Both the position numbers and the translations under genes were made by a program. DNA of 34,976 nt from Flammeovirgaceae bacterium UBA5867. GTDB lineage: Bacteria; Bacteroidota; Bacteroidia; Cytophagales; Cyclobacteriaceae. Shown here in pieces: positions 22,470 through 30,808 of the stretch; position 1 is the first letter of the stretch, and each line of letters starts with the position of its first letter. Location: positions 1 to 34,976 of the forward strand of contig DJFR01000191.1 of assembly GCA_002432545.1 (NCBI GenBank), written 5' to 3'. The notes under the pieces were generated by a model. The model did not search any database. It saw only the letters and a list, made by a program, of their open reading frames with translations, and was not told the origin of the DNA.

Positions 22470-23603
22470 ATGATGAAACATCATTTACTCCGGATTTTTG
22501 CGGGCCTTAGTATGCTGGCCATCTTGTATGGTTGTGGAAATTCGCAAAAGAAGCAGCAAGGACCGCCACCGGCTGTACCGGTTAATGTTCAGCAAGTAAC
22601 CTCCAGCAGTGTAACTGGCACGGATGTATACCCGGCAACAGTAGTGCCTATTAATGAAGTGGAACTGCGTCCGCAGGTGTCGGGCTATATTACCCATATA
22701 TATATTAAAGACGGCCAGAAAGTTTCAAAGGGACAAAAGCTCTACGAGATCGACCGGAGTAAATATCAGGCAGCGATTCGCCAGGCACAGGCTAATGTAG
22801 CAAGTGCGAAAGCAAATTTGAATCGTGTAAAACAGGACGTAGACCGCTACGAGCGCTTGCTGGAAAAAGAAGCGATTGCACGTCAGCAAGTGGATTATGC
22901 GCGGGCTGACTATCAGACAGCACAATCGCAAGTATCCGCAGCCGAAGCACAACTCGCGAGTGCATCAACGGACTATAGCTATTCGGTGATAACCGCTCCG
23001 TTTGATGGTGTGATTGGTATATCGCAGGTGAGAATCGGGACACAGGTATCTCCGGGACAACCTTTACTTAATACTATATCTTCGGAAGATCCAATGGCGG
23101 TTGACTTTGTTATCAACGAAGGTGAACTCAATCGTTTCAACAGGCTTCGCACGAGTACAATTGATTCACTGTTCACATTGACATATTCGGATGGCAGACG
23201 CTACGAAGCTAATGGTAAATTACTGGCGATCGATCGTGCGATTGGAAGACAAAGCGGAACGATCACGGTACGACTGACATTCCCGAATACAAAACATGAA
23301 CTATATCCGGGTATGACACTCAATGTAAATGTGCTGAACCAGGATATAGGTGATCGCGTGGTGATTCCCTATAAATCAGTTACCGAACAAATGGGCGAAT
23401 ACTTTGTCTTTGTTGTTCAGGGAGATTCCGTGCAGCAGCGCAGACTTCAACTCGGCACACGTCTGAAGGAGTCGGTGGTAGTTCGGGAAGGTTTGAAGGA
23501 TGGAGAAACAATTGTAGTAGAAGGTATACAACGCTTGCGTCAGGGTGCCAAAGTACAGGTTGGAGCTCCTGCAGGTGCACCGCAGAAAAGTGCAGGAAAA
23601 TAA
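22470..23603 (+). CDS. RND efflux periplasmic adaptor lipoprotein (HlyD/AcrA family)
   Basis: I choose the ATG at 22470 (second ATG at 22473 equally possible) over a TTG at 22455. It starts a lipoprotein signal (MMKHHLLRIFAGLSMLAILYGCG), giving 377 residues. The layout is classic for the family. A lipoyl half-motif (VELRPQVSGYITHIYIKDGQKVSKGQKLYEID) is followed by a helical hairpin (about 85-160). The second lipoyl half is SVITAPFDGVIGISQVRIGTQVSPGQPL. A beta-barrel domain and a membrane-proximal domain follow, with VTEQMGEYFVFVVQGD. It links the pump at 23625 to the TolC-like channel. It is cotranscribed, with 21 nt to the pump gene. Confidence 0.93.
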   Translation: MMKHHLLRIFAGLSMLAILYGCGNSQKKQQGPPPAVPVNVQQVTSSSVTGTDVYPATVVPINEVELRPQVSGYITHIYIKDGQKVSKGQKLYEIDRSKYQAAIRQAQANVASAKANLNRVKQDVDRYERLLEKEAIARQQVDYARADYQTAQSQVSAAEAQLASASTDYSYSVITAPFDGVIGISQVRIGTQVSPGQPLLNTISSEDPMAVDFVINEGELNRFNRLRTSTIDSLFTLTYSDGRRYEANGKLLAIDRAIGRQSGTITVRLTFPNTKHELYPGMTLNVNVLNQDIGDRVVIPYKSVTEQMGEYFVFVVQGDSVQQRRLQLGTRLKESVVVREGLKDGETIVVEGIQRLRQGAKVQVGAPAGAPQKSAGK

Positions 23604-23624
23604 TTACCTAAATTTTAGAAGCGC

Positions 23625-26600
23625 ATGATCTCAGATGTATTTATAAGACGACCGGTCACGTCTATCGTTATATCCCTGCTGATTTTACTCGTAGGTGTAT
23701 TGGCGATGATGAACCTGCCGGTTACACAATATCCGGATATTACGCCACCGGTAGTTTCAGTTTCCGGTAACTATACCGGTGCAGATGCTCTTACAGTTGA
23801 ACAAACTGTAGCCACCCCGGTTGAGACACAGGTGAACGGTACACCGGGCATGATGTATATGAGCTCGAACAGTACCAGTACCGGGCAGATGCAGATGAAC
23901 GTTACGTTTGAAGTAGGAACTGACGTAAATATAGCGACACTTGATGTGCAGAACCGTGTAAGTATTGCCGAGCCGCGTCTACCCGAAGAAGTACGCAGAC
24001 TCGGTATGGTGGTGCGGAAGCGGAACCCGAGCATCATGATGGTGGTGGGTATATATTCTCCGAAAGGAACCCACGGTGTTGAATACCTTGACAACTATAC
24101 CAATATATTCGTGCGCGATGCCTTGTTGCGTGTGCCGGGTGTTGGTGATATCAACGCATTAGGACAGGACTTCAGTATGCGTATCTGGCTCAAGCCGGAT
24201 AAGCTTGCTCAATATAGCATCGGTGCAAAAGAAATTACAGCTGCTATACAGGAGCAGAACCTGCAGGTTGCTGCCGGTACAGTAGGAGCGATGCCGCAGT
24301 TTAACTCGCAGACGTTCGAATACCCTATTACGGTAAACGGACGCTTGCAAACACAGGAAGAATTTGAAAACATTATAGTTCGTACCAATCCGAAAGACGG
24401 ATCACTGGTATACCTGAAAGATGTAGCACGCATCGACTTCGGGCGTTTTGATTACGGAAGGTTCTCTGCTATAAATGGTAAGCCTGCCGCGATGTTACTT
24501 ATATACCAGGCACCCGGAAGCAACGCACTGGCTACTGCTGAAGGTGTATATGCAGCGCTCGATGAATTGAAAGCTGCTTTCCCTTCAGATGTAGACTATG
24601 TGGTTTCATTCGAATCGGTATCGGTGGTGGAAGTTTCCATTGAGGAAGTGGTGCATACGCTGGTGGAAGCGTTGATCCTGGTTACGATCGTGGTGTTCCT
24701 GTTCCTCCAAAGCTGGCGCGCAACATTGGTGCCGGTGCTGGCTATACCGGTATCTATTATAGGTACATTCATTTTCTTTATACCACTCGGTTTTACCATT
24801 AACACGCTTACCTTATTCGGGTTTGTGTTGGCCATTGGTATTGTGGTGGATGATGCCATTGTGGTGGTGGAAGCCGTGCAGCACTATATAGATCACGAAA
24901 AGCTTTCAGCAAAAGATGCAACGCGCAAAGCGATGAAAGATATAACGGCACCTGTTATTGCCATCGCGTTGATCCTGGCAGCTGTGTTTATACCGGTAGG
25001 ATTTATACCAGGCATTGTAGGTCGCTTGTATCAGCAGTTCGCCATCACCATCGCTATATCGGTGTTGATCTCTGCCTTCGTAGCGCTTACCCTTACACCG
25101 GCATTATGCTCGCTGATGCTGAAGCCGATGAATGTAAATAAAGACTCACGCGGACTGAATAAGTTCTTCTTCAAGTTTAATGGCTGGTTTGGAAGAACGA
25201 CCGATAATTATACCCACGGTGTACGGCACAGCATTCGCTATACACCGCTCGTGCTGATTCTGCTGGCATGTATATATGTGGGTACATTTGCACTTTTTCA
25301 AAGCAAACCCACCGGATTTATACCGACCGAAGATGAAGGACGTCTCTTCATTTCATTTGAATTACCGGAAGGCTCTTCGTCATCGCGTACACGTGAGCTG
25401 ATGGCAAAATTGTCGGATATGATTCGTGAAGTACCGGCTATCAAAAATTATACAGGTATAGGCGGATTGAACGCGATCAACTTTGCATTCAAACCAAACA
25501 GCGGTACATACTTTATCCAGTTGCACCCGTGGAGTAAACGTAAAGATCCTGCGCAGCAATTGTTTGGCGTAATTGGACAGTTGCAGCAGAAATTTGCATC
25601 GATCAAAGAAGCCAACATTGTAATTGTACCACCGCCTGCTATACCGGGGCTTGGACAAACTGGTGGCTTCAGTTTTATGCTCGAACAAAAGGCCGGAACG
25701 GATATCAAAGAATTTGAGCGCGTGTTAGGACAATTCCTGATGAAGGCCAATCAGCGTCCGGAGATACAGATGGCGTATAGCTTCTTCACGGCAAAAACTC
25801 CGGGTTATTTTGTGGAAGTTGATCGCGAGAAAGTAAAGAAACTGGGTGTTGCATTATCGGATGTATTCTCAACCATGTCATCGTATATGGGGAGCCAGTA
25901 CGTTAATGACTTTACACGTTACGGACGAAACTTCCGCGTAGTGGCACAGGCCGACACAGTATACCGTGATGATATAGAAGACCTGAAACAATTTTATGTA
26001 TTGAACAGGGAAGGAGCTTCCGTTCCGCTCAGTGCGCTGGTATCGTATCGCGTGGTAGAGAGCGCGCCCGTTATATCGCACTATAACCTTTTCCGTTCGG
26101 CAGAGATCAACGGTAACGCAGCAACAGGATATAGCAGTGGTCAGGCATTATCGGCATTGCGCGAAGTAGCCGCAGAAGTTTTACCGGCAGGCTATGGCTA
26201 TGATTTCTCCGGACTCAGCCGCGAAGAGCTTGCAGCCGGTAACAGCACGATTACAATCTTTGCGCTTTCTATACTCGTGGTATTGTTACTACTCGCTGCG
26301 CTATATGAAAGCTGGTCTGTTCCGTTCTCCATCATGTTAGCCGTACCGTTGGGTGCATTCGGTGCGATCCTTGCCCTGACGTTTTTACCAAAGCTGAACA
26401 ACAATATATATGCACAAATTGGTTTGATAACACTCATCGGTCTGGCAGCAAAGAACGCCATCCTGATCGTAGAGTTTGCCAAAGAGCGCGTTGACAAAGG
26501 CGTAGAACTTATCGAAGCAACACTCGATGCTGTGAAGCTTCGCTTACGACCAATCATCATGACATCCCTTGCCTTTATACTCGGTGTGCTTCCGTTAGCA

Positions 26601-26789
26601 TTGGCATCCGGTGCCGGAGCCGTGGCGCGTCAAACAATCGGCTGGACAGTTATCGGTGGTATGCTCGCAGCAACCTTCCTCGCAATCTTCATAGTACCCG
26701 TACTATATGTAATCATCACCAAGGTATCCTACGGTAATAAAAAATTAACCGAACTCCGCGAAGCAGACCGCTCCACTCCGGATATATAG
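23625..26789 (+). CDS. RND-family multidrug efflux pump (AcrB/HAE1 type)
   Basis: The 1054-residue length matches AcrB-type pumps. There are twelve membrane segments in two sixes, with large periplasmic loops after TM1 and TM7. Proton-relay residues are present: Asp409 and Asp410 in GIVVDDAIVVVEAV (TM4) and the Lys of AAKNAILIVEFAKE (TM10). The opening MISDVFIRRPVTSIVISLLI and the stretch LPVTQYPDITPPVVSV are family hallmarks. It drives proton-coupled export with its adaptor and TolC-like partner, most likely of hydrophobic toxic compounds. It is the last gene of the TetR-led operon. The start at 23625 fits the conserved N-terminus. A 7-bp repeat array and a terminator follow. Confidence 0.95.
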   Translation: MISDVFIRRPVTSIVISLLILLVGVLAMMNLPVTQYPDITPPVVSVSGNYTGADALTVEQTVATPVETQVNGTPGMMYMSSNSTSTGQMQMNVTFEVGTDVNIATLDVQNRVSIAEPRLPEEVRRLGMVVRKRNPSIMMVVGIYSPKGTHGVEYLDNYTNIFVRDALLRVPGVGDINALGQDFSMRIWLKPDKLAQYSIGAKEITAAIQEQNLQVAAGTVGAMPQFNSQTFEYPITVNGRLQTQEEFENIIVRTNPKDGSLVYLKDVARIDFGRFDYGRFSAINGKPAAMLLIYQAPGSNALATAEGVYAALDELKAAFPSDVDYVVSFESVSVVEVSIEEVVHTLVEALILVTIVVFLFLQSWRATLVPVLAIPVSIIGTFIFFIPLGFTINTLTLFGFVLAIGIVVDDAIVVVEAVQHYIDHEKLSAKDATRKAMKDITAPVIAIALILAAVFIPVGFIPGIVGRLYQQFAITIAISVLISAFVALTLTPALCSLMLKPMNVNKDSRGLNKFFFKFNGWFGRTTDNYTHGVRHSIRYTPLVLILLACIYVGTFALFQSKPTGFIPTEDEGRLFISFELPEGSSSSRTRELMAKLSDMIREVPAIKNYTGIGGLNAINFAFKPNSGTYFIQLHPWSKRKDPAQQLFGVIGQLQQKFASIKEANIVIVPPPAIPGLGQTGGFSFMLEQKAGTDIKEFERVLGQFLMKANQRPEIQMAYSFFTAKTPGYFVEVDREKVKKLGVALSDVFSTMSSYMGSQYVNDFTRYGRNFRVVAQADTVYRDDIEDLKQFYVLNREGASVPLSALVSYRVVESAPVISHYNLFRSAEINGNAATGYSSGQALSALREVAAEVLPAGYGYDFSGLSREELAAGNSTITIFALSILVVLLLLAALYESWSVPFSIMLAVPLGAFGAILALTFLPKLNNNIYAQIGLITLIGLAAKNAILIVEFAKERVDKGVELIEATLDAVKLRLRPIIMTSLAFILGVLPLALASGAGAVARQTIGWTVIGGMLAATFLAIFIVPVLYVIITKVSYGNKKLTELREADRSTPDI

Positions 26790-26796
26790 AAGGAAT

Positions 26797-26845
26797 CGTT
26801 AACCGTTATCCGTTAATCGTTATCCATGAATCGTTAAATAGTTAT
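26797..26845. repeat. 7-bp-period array
   Basis: Seven in-phase heptads: CGTTAAC, CGTTATC, CGTTAAT, CGTTATC, CATGAAT, CGTTAAA, TAGTTAT. They begin 8 nt after the RND pump stop codon. The heptads CGTTATC, CGTTAAA and xATGAAT recur at 9501-9535, so this is a repeat family and not chance. Confidence 0.7.
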
Positions 26846-26870
26846 CAGAATATAAATTACAGGTGTTTAA

Positions 26871-26910
26871 AAAAGAATGGGTATACTGAAAAGTATACCC
26901 GTTTTTATTT
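26871..26910. terminator. bidirectional terminator between pump operon and GH43 gene
   Basis: GGGTATACT (26879-26887) pairs with AGTATACCC (26892-26900) around a GAAA tetraloop. The stem is flanked by an A run on the left and a T run on the right, so it can end transcripts from both converging genes. Confidence 0.88.
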
Positions 26911-26946
26911 AAAGAGTATAAAAGAATAATCAGAATAATTTAAAAA

Positions 26947-26970
26947 AATCTTCCAATCTTTTAATCAAGG
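26947..26970. repeat. short 8-bp-period array at the GH43 3' end
   Basis: Octads AATCTTCC, AATCTTTT, AATCAAGG run in phase and overlap the GH43 stop codon (26961-26963). The first unit equals one in the right arm of the array at 29331-29362. Confidence 0.4.
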
Positions 26971-27860
26971 GCCTCTACTCCCTCTGAAGTCATTACTACC
27001 CGTTTCATACTTCCATCAGCGTTATAGTATAAATAATCGAGACAGACCGAGCGCCTGTGACTGCTGCCATCTTTTAATCCACCGTTGTGATAAAAGAAAT
27101 AAGACTTCCCATTGAAATCAATTATTGCAGGGCGATTGGTTTCGCAGTTGCCAGCGAGTTCATTCAGTATACCTTTAAACTGCCACGGACCATCGATTGA
27201 TCGGCTCATGGCGTACGCTACCTTCTCGGGTGACTGATAGCCGTACGACAGATAGTACCAGCCATCCCGCTTGTGAACATGAGCACCTTCCATAAAGTCG
27301 GGAAGCTTAATCGTTTTAATAGCACCGTCCAGTTCAATCATGTTCTCACGAAGCTTGGTATAGTAACATTTATTTTTTCCCCAGAAGATATAGGCTTGTC
27401 CATTGTCGTCTAGCAGTACCGTTGGATCAAAGTTATCCGTGCCGGGTAGTATACCTGTTTTCGTTGTGATAAGTGCAGCACCGATAGCATCGCGAAAAGG
27501 ACCAACAGGTGAATCAGCCACGGCTATACCAATGGCTTTACCCTCTATCGTTGCATGGGTAACTGCTGCATACCAGTAAAATTTATTTCCGCGCTGAATT
27601 ACCTTCGAAGCATACGCATCACCCTTCGCCCATTTAAAATCCGTTGCTTTTAAATTTACCGGGTGTTCAGTCCAGTCGCGCAGGTTACGCGAAGAGAAAC
27701 AGAGCCACTTGTTCATACTATACGCATGTGTACCGGGAGGAGCTTCATCATGGCCGGTATACAAATATACTGTATCGTTATATACAAGTACCGTTGGATC
27801 GGCCGTGTATGTATGGCGGATGATCGGATTCCCGGCTGATAAAGTTTCTGTTGTTGGCAT
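26961..27860 (-). CDS. GH43-family glycoside hydrolase without signal peptide
   Basis: The 299-residue protein is a five-bladed propeller of family GH43. The three acidic residues expected at the active site are visible: Asp21 in TADPTVLV (general base), Asp145 in DNFDPTVLL (pKa modulator) and Glu191 in DFMEGAHVH (acid). The blade motif DDNGQAYIFWG and the stretch RDGWYYLSYGYQS are typical of arabinofuranosidase/xylosidase groups. Unlike most Bacteroidota GH43 enzymes there is no signal peptide: the chain begins MPTTETLSAGNPIIRHTYTADP, so it should act in the cytoplasm on imported oligosaccharides. No SusC/SusD genes are next to it. An AraC regulator and an AraC remnant lie upstream on the same strand and may control it. 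Confidence 0.87.
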   Translation of the reverse strand: MPTTETLSAGNPIIRHTYTADPTVLVYNDTVYLYTGHDEAPPGTHAYSMNKWLCFSSRNLRDWTEHPVNLKATDFKWAKGDAYASKVIQRGNKFYWYAAVTHATIEGKAIGIAVADSPVGPFRDAIGAALITTKTGILPGTDNFDPTVLLDDNGQAYIFWGKNKCYYTKLRENMIELDGAIKTIKLPDFMEGAHVHKRDGWYYLSYGYQSPEKVAYAMSRSIDGPWQFKGILNELAGNCETNRPAIIDFNGKSYFFYHNGGLKDGSSHRRSVCLDYLYYNADGSMKRVVMTSEGVEALD

Positions 27861-27933
27861 AGATTAATTTTAAATGACGACTCGTTGTCGGAGAAGACAA
27901 TCTCGAAAAAACAATGCCAGCAATTTTACAAGG

Positions 27934-28330
27934 TCAGTTCAGCGAAGTGTGAGCAGATGGAAAAACTTTTAAATGGATTTTAGTAATGAAATGAATCAGT
28001 TCGAGCAGATATGTTTTTTGCAGATCATTGGAGAACCGGTAGCTTGAATTTTTTTCACCCTTTAACTTCTGAAGAATGCCTGCTATTTCTTTATCCTGCA
28101 TTTCATTCAGAGCATAGAGCGTGTTGCTCATCGTGTTGAATAAGCGATTACAACGGATGTGTCGCAACGTATTCTCCGGAAGCACATGTTTATTGAACAT
28201 GTAAACCGAGCCCCCCGACACCTGTCTGGATATATGTACTATACAATACAGATCACTTATCGTACTCAGAATGATCATTGTAGTTGTTCCTCAACATGCA
28301 TAAACTGTCCCATTTATCCACAGTATATAT
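27934..28330 (-). pseudogene. sensor-domain remnant of a second AraC-family regulator
   Basis: An open frame on the minus strand (ATG at 28278, stop at 27934, 114 residues) aligns with residues of the intact AraC protein next door. Compare GGSVYMFNKHVLPENTLR here with TGYFCIFKESFFTERLRG there, and LLELIHFITKIHLKV with NYIMEMIHYALKV. The match seems to extend upstream of the ATG in the same frame (YTVDKWDSLCMLRNNYMIIL against YHYADKSVEVSGTTLMFF) up to the AraC stop at 28330. The C-terminal helix-turn-helix is wholly missing. It is most likely the remnant of a tandem paralogue after a deletion; a small sensor-only protein is possible but less likely. Confidence 0.6.
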
Positions 28331-29229
28331 TAATTTCTGAAAGTGGATGGAGTAACCGTAGTTTGCTTTTTGAAGAAGTGATTGAAGTGTGCAGGTTCTT
28401 CAAACCCCAGGCAATAACTGATCTCTGAAATATTCCAGTCGGTATGTTTCAATAAAGCTTTTGCTTCGCTGGTCAATCGTTCTGCAATGTGATCCGTGGT
28501 AGTCTTTCCGGTTGTGAGTCGTATAGCGCGATTTAAATGATTTACATGTACTGATAACTTCTCAGCAAAGTCACTTGCTGATCGCAAGGTAAATCGTTGT
28601 GAAGGTGAATCGATTGGAAACTGACGCTCCAGTAATTCAGTAAACACAGCCGTGATACGCGCATTGGCATCCGTATGTTGGTATAGAGTCTCAGTAGGCT
28701 GTACCTTCAACGCATAATGGATCATCTCCATTATATAGTTCGTAATGAGATCATATTTGTAGATATAGTCTGAGTCGATCTCACCGAGCATTTTTTCAAA
28801 TACACTGCTGATATATTTATCCTGCGATTTGTTCAGTGAATAACTGGGTTTGTTACCCGGTACAAACATCGGGAGGTCGCGTATACTACCGCGCAGGCGC
28901 TCAGTAAAAAACGATTCCTTGAAGATGCAGAAATACCCGGTTGAATCGTCAGAGCGCTGCTCAAACGTATAGGGAACGTTGCTGCTGAAAAACATCAGTG
29001 TAGTCCCCGACACCTCAACACTCTTATCAGCATAGTGGTATAGATGATTACCACGCATCAACGTTATTTTGTAGAACTCTCTTCGGCTATACGGAGCAGG
29101 CGGTTTACCCGGACCCATGCAATCTTCCAGTCTGAAAACATTGAAATGTCCTATATCCTTTTTCAGATTTTCAGGAAGCCAGTTAAACTTTTGTCTGTAA
29201 AAATCTTCAAGTGTTTCAATCTTCGCCAT
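28330..29229 (-). CDS. AraC-family transcriptional regulator
   Basis: The 299-residue protein has a cupin-like N-terminal sensor region (about 20-190). Its C-terminal double helix-turn-helix spans about 205-297: ASDFAEKLSVHVNHLNRAIRL for the first, WNISEISYCLGFEEPAHFNHFFKKQTTVTPSTFRN for the second (split for reading after GFEEPAH). The PAHFNHFFKK segment is the AraC signature. The gene is upstream of the GH43 gene on the same strand with the remnant between, so sugar-responsive control of GH43 is plausible but inferred. A -7 element at 29381 and an inverted 8-bp-period array lie in its leader. The sensor ligand is unknown. Confidence 0.92.
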   Translation of the reverse strand: MAKIETLEDFYRQKFNWLPENLKKDIGHFNVFRLEDCMGPGKPPAPYSRREFYKITLMRGNHLYHYADKSVEVSGTTLMFFSSNVPYTFEQRSDDSTGYFCIFKESFFTERLRGSIRDLPMFVPGNKPSYSLNKSQDKYISSVFEKMLGEIDSDYIYKYDLITNYIMEMIHYALKVQPTETLYQHTDANARITAVFTELLERQFPIDSPSQRFTLRSASDFAEKLSVHVNHLNRAIRLTTGKTTTDHIAERLTSEAKALLKHTDWNISEISYCLGFEEPAHFNHFFKKQTTVTPSTFRN

Positions 29230-29243
29230 AGCTTTTGGGATTT

Positions 29244-29362
29244 GATTTAGGATTGGAAGATTACAAGATTATAAGATTGAAAGATTGGTGAATCTGTTAA
29301 CTCTGTGATCTTTCAGCTATATAATTTTCCAGTCTTCTAATTTTGAAATCTTCCAATAAAAA
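29244..29362. repeat. 8-bp-period inverted repeat in the AraC leader
   Basis: The left arm carries octads GATTGGAA, GATTACAA, GATTATAA, GATTGAAA, GATTGGTG (29251-29290). The right arm carries AGTCTTCT, AATTTTGA, AATCTTCC, AATAAAAA (29331-29362). The arms are complementary: 29252-29280 and 29329-29357 pair at about 24 of 29 positions, giving a long imperfect hairpin with a loop of about 50 nt. It lies between the AraC start and its candidate promoter. Confidence 0.7.
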
Positions 29363-29380
29363 AATACGATTTCCGTAATT

Positions 29381-29388
29381 CAAAGGTA
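29381..29388 (-). promoter_or_regulatory. candidate -7 element for the AraC gene
   Basis: On the minus strand the bases read TACCTTTG, an exact TAnnTTTG match. The -33 element is not clear. Start here would give a leader of about 145 nt holding the inverted octad repeat. Confidence 0.4.
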
Positions 29389-29520
29389 GGCATGTACTGA
29401 CAGAGAAACTTATAACCTTCAAACCAAAACTTGTAAAATTCAAACAATGGACAGGATACTGGCGTGTTTGGTTTTTTGCAGCAATGCGTGGTTTTTATAG
29501 TAAAATATGGGGATTCCGCT

Positions 29521-30786
29521 CTATGGACGCATGATTCCGGGGTTTGTGCCATTCCATTCAGGAAACAATCCGTTGTTGTTGGTAATCTTCAGATGCGTGG
29601 TGGCTACTTCACTGAATACACTTCTGAAATCAGTAGTTACGGCAAGATCGCGACCGTCTTCAAGATTCTCCGGAGCAAGTGGTTTCACGTCACCATATAC
29701 TTTGCCGCCCTGTATATTATTGCCGATGATAAATGAACACGAAGCACGACCATGATCTGTGCCACCAGTTCCATTTTGTTTTACCGTTCTACCGAATTCT
29801 GTCATCGTCATAATTGTTACATCATCGTGATAAACTTCGAGGTCATGCCAGAAAGCAGTTATACTATTGCTCAGGTCTTTGGCATTGCGTGCAAACATAC
29901 CATTGTAGGTACCTTGATTGAAGTGCGTGTCCCATCCACCCGATTCAGCGAAAGCTACCTCAAGTCCTACATCCATCTTGATAAGTTGCGCAATCTGCTT
30001 CATGGCATTTCCCAAATCACTCGCAGGATATTGTACCTGGTTTGCAGGAGTATATTTCTGTACACCGGCTTTCTGCAACATTTTAACAGCATCAAAACTC
30101 TCTTTACTCGTCTCCTTCAATAACGCTGACGATGTTTGATCATATAGTTCTTCAAAGCTTCGCGCGGTTGTAGCGGCAGCGGCAGAGTTACCTTTAAGTT
30201 GTAAGCTGAAATCTTTCAAGTCCTTTATTGCCAATGCACCATGTTCGCCATAGAACGCGCGCGGCATAGACGAAGTAATACTCACAGCCTGAAACGGTGA
30301 GGCATCATGTCCTAAAAGCCCTATAGCACGATTAAGCCAGCCGCTCTGTGTATTCTTGTTAAACGGTGTCCCCGATTCCATATAGTCTTGCGCATCGAAG
30401 TGTGAACGCGTTGTATTCGGTGAGCCCATGCCGTGTACTATAGCCATACGGTTGTCGCGGTATAAAGATTCAAATGCGCGTAGAGACGGGTGCAATCCAA
30501 AACGTTCATCCAGATCGATTAAAGACTCGGAAGCATTAGTCTTTAACGGAGACATGGAAAGCGTTGGTCGTGCTGCTTTCAGGTATATATCTGTGAAAGG
30601 TGTAACCGCCATCAGACCGTCCATCGCTCCGCGCTGAAAAATGCATACCAATATTTTATTCCGTTTATAAGGAGCTATTATTTTATGACTCTCTGCGGCA
30701 CGCGCTATAAAAGCCGGTACGCCACCGATACCCGCACCAAATAATGCGACACCTCCAGCCTTTAAAAAACCTCTTCGTGTTATCAT
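29521..30786 (-). CDS. DUF1501 family exported protein (Tat signal)
   Basis: The 421-residue protein begins with a twin-arginine signal (MITRRGFLKAGGVALFGAGIGG), so it should be exported folded. The body matches DUF1501, a family in the alkaline-phosphatase/sulfatase-like superfamily: ILVCIFQRGAMDGLMAVTPF, MAIVHGMGSPNTTRSHFDAQDYMESGTP, AFAESGGWDTHFNQG, VTIMTMTEFGRTVKQNGTGGTDHGRASCSFIIGN (each quoted for its key residues, such as the GGWDTH and TEFGRT motifs). The reaction is not known. It follows the DUF1800 gene by 22 nt on the same strand; the two families are regularly paired in Bacteroidota and Planctomycetes and probably work together at the cell envelope. Confidence 0.88.
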   Translation of the reverse strand: MITRRGFLKAGGVALFGAGIGGVPAFIARAAESHKIIAPYKRNKILVCIFQRGAMDGLMAVTPFTDIYLKAARPTLSMSPLKTNASESLIDLDERFGLHPSLRAFESLYRDNRMAIVHGMGSPNTTRSHFDAQDYMESGTPFNKNTQSGWLNRAIGLLGHDASPFQAVSITSSMPRAFYGEHGALAIKDLKDFSLQLKGNSAAAATTARSFEELYDQTSSALLKETSKESFDAVKMLQKAGVQKYTPANQVQYPASDLGNAMKQIAQLIKMDVGLEVAFAESGGWDTHFNQGTYNGMFARNAKDLSNSITAFWHDLEVYHDDVTIMTMTEFGRTVKQNGTGGTDHGRASCSFIIGNNIQGGKVYGDVKPLAPENLEDGRDLAVTTDFRSVFSEVATTHLKITNNNGLFPEWNGTNPGIMRP

Positions 30787-30808
30787 TATCTATATAGTTG
30801 TGTTGCTA

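Noticed and set aside
26961..29229. Polysaccharide utilisation locus
   Set aside because: There is one GH43 gene and an AraC regulator but no SusC/SusD pair; the TonB receptor at 14624 is far away and has ModE-type control.
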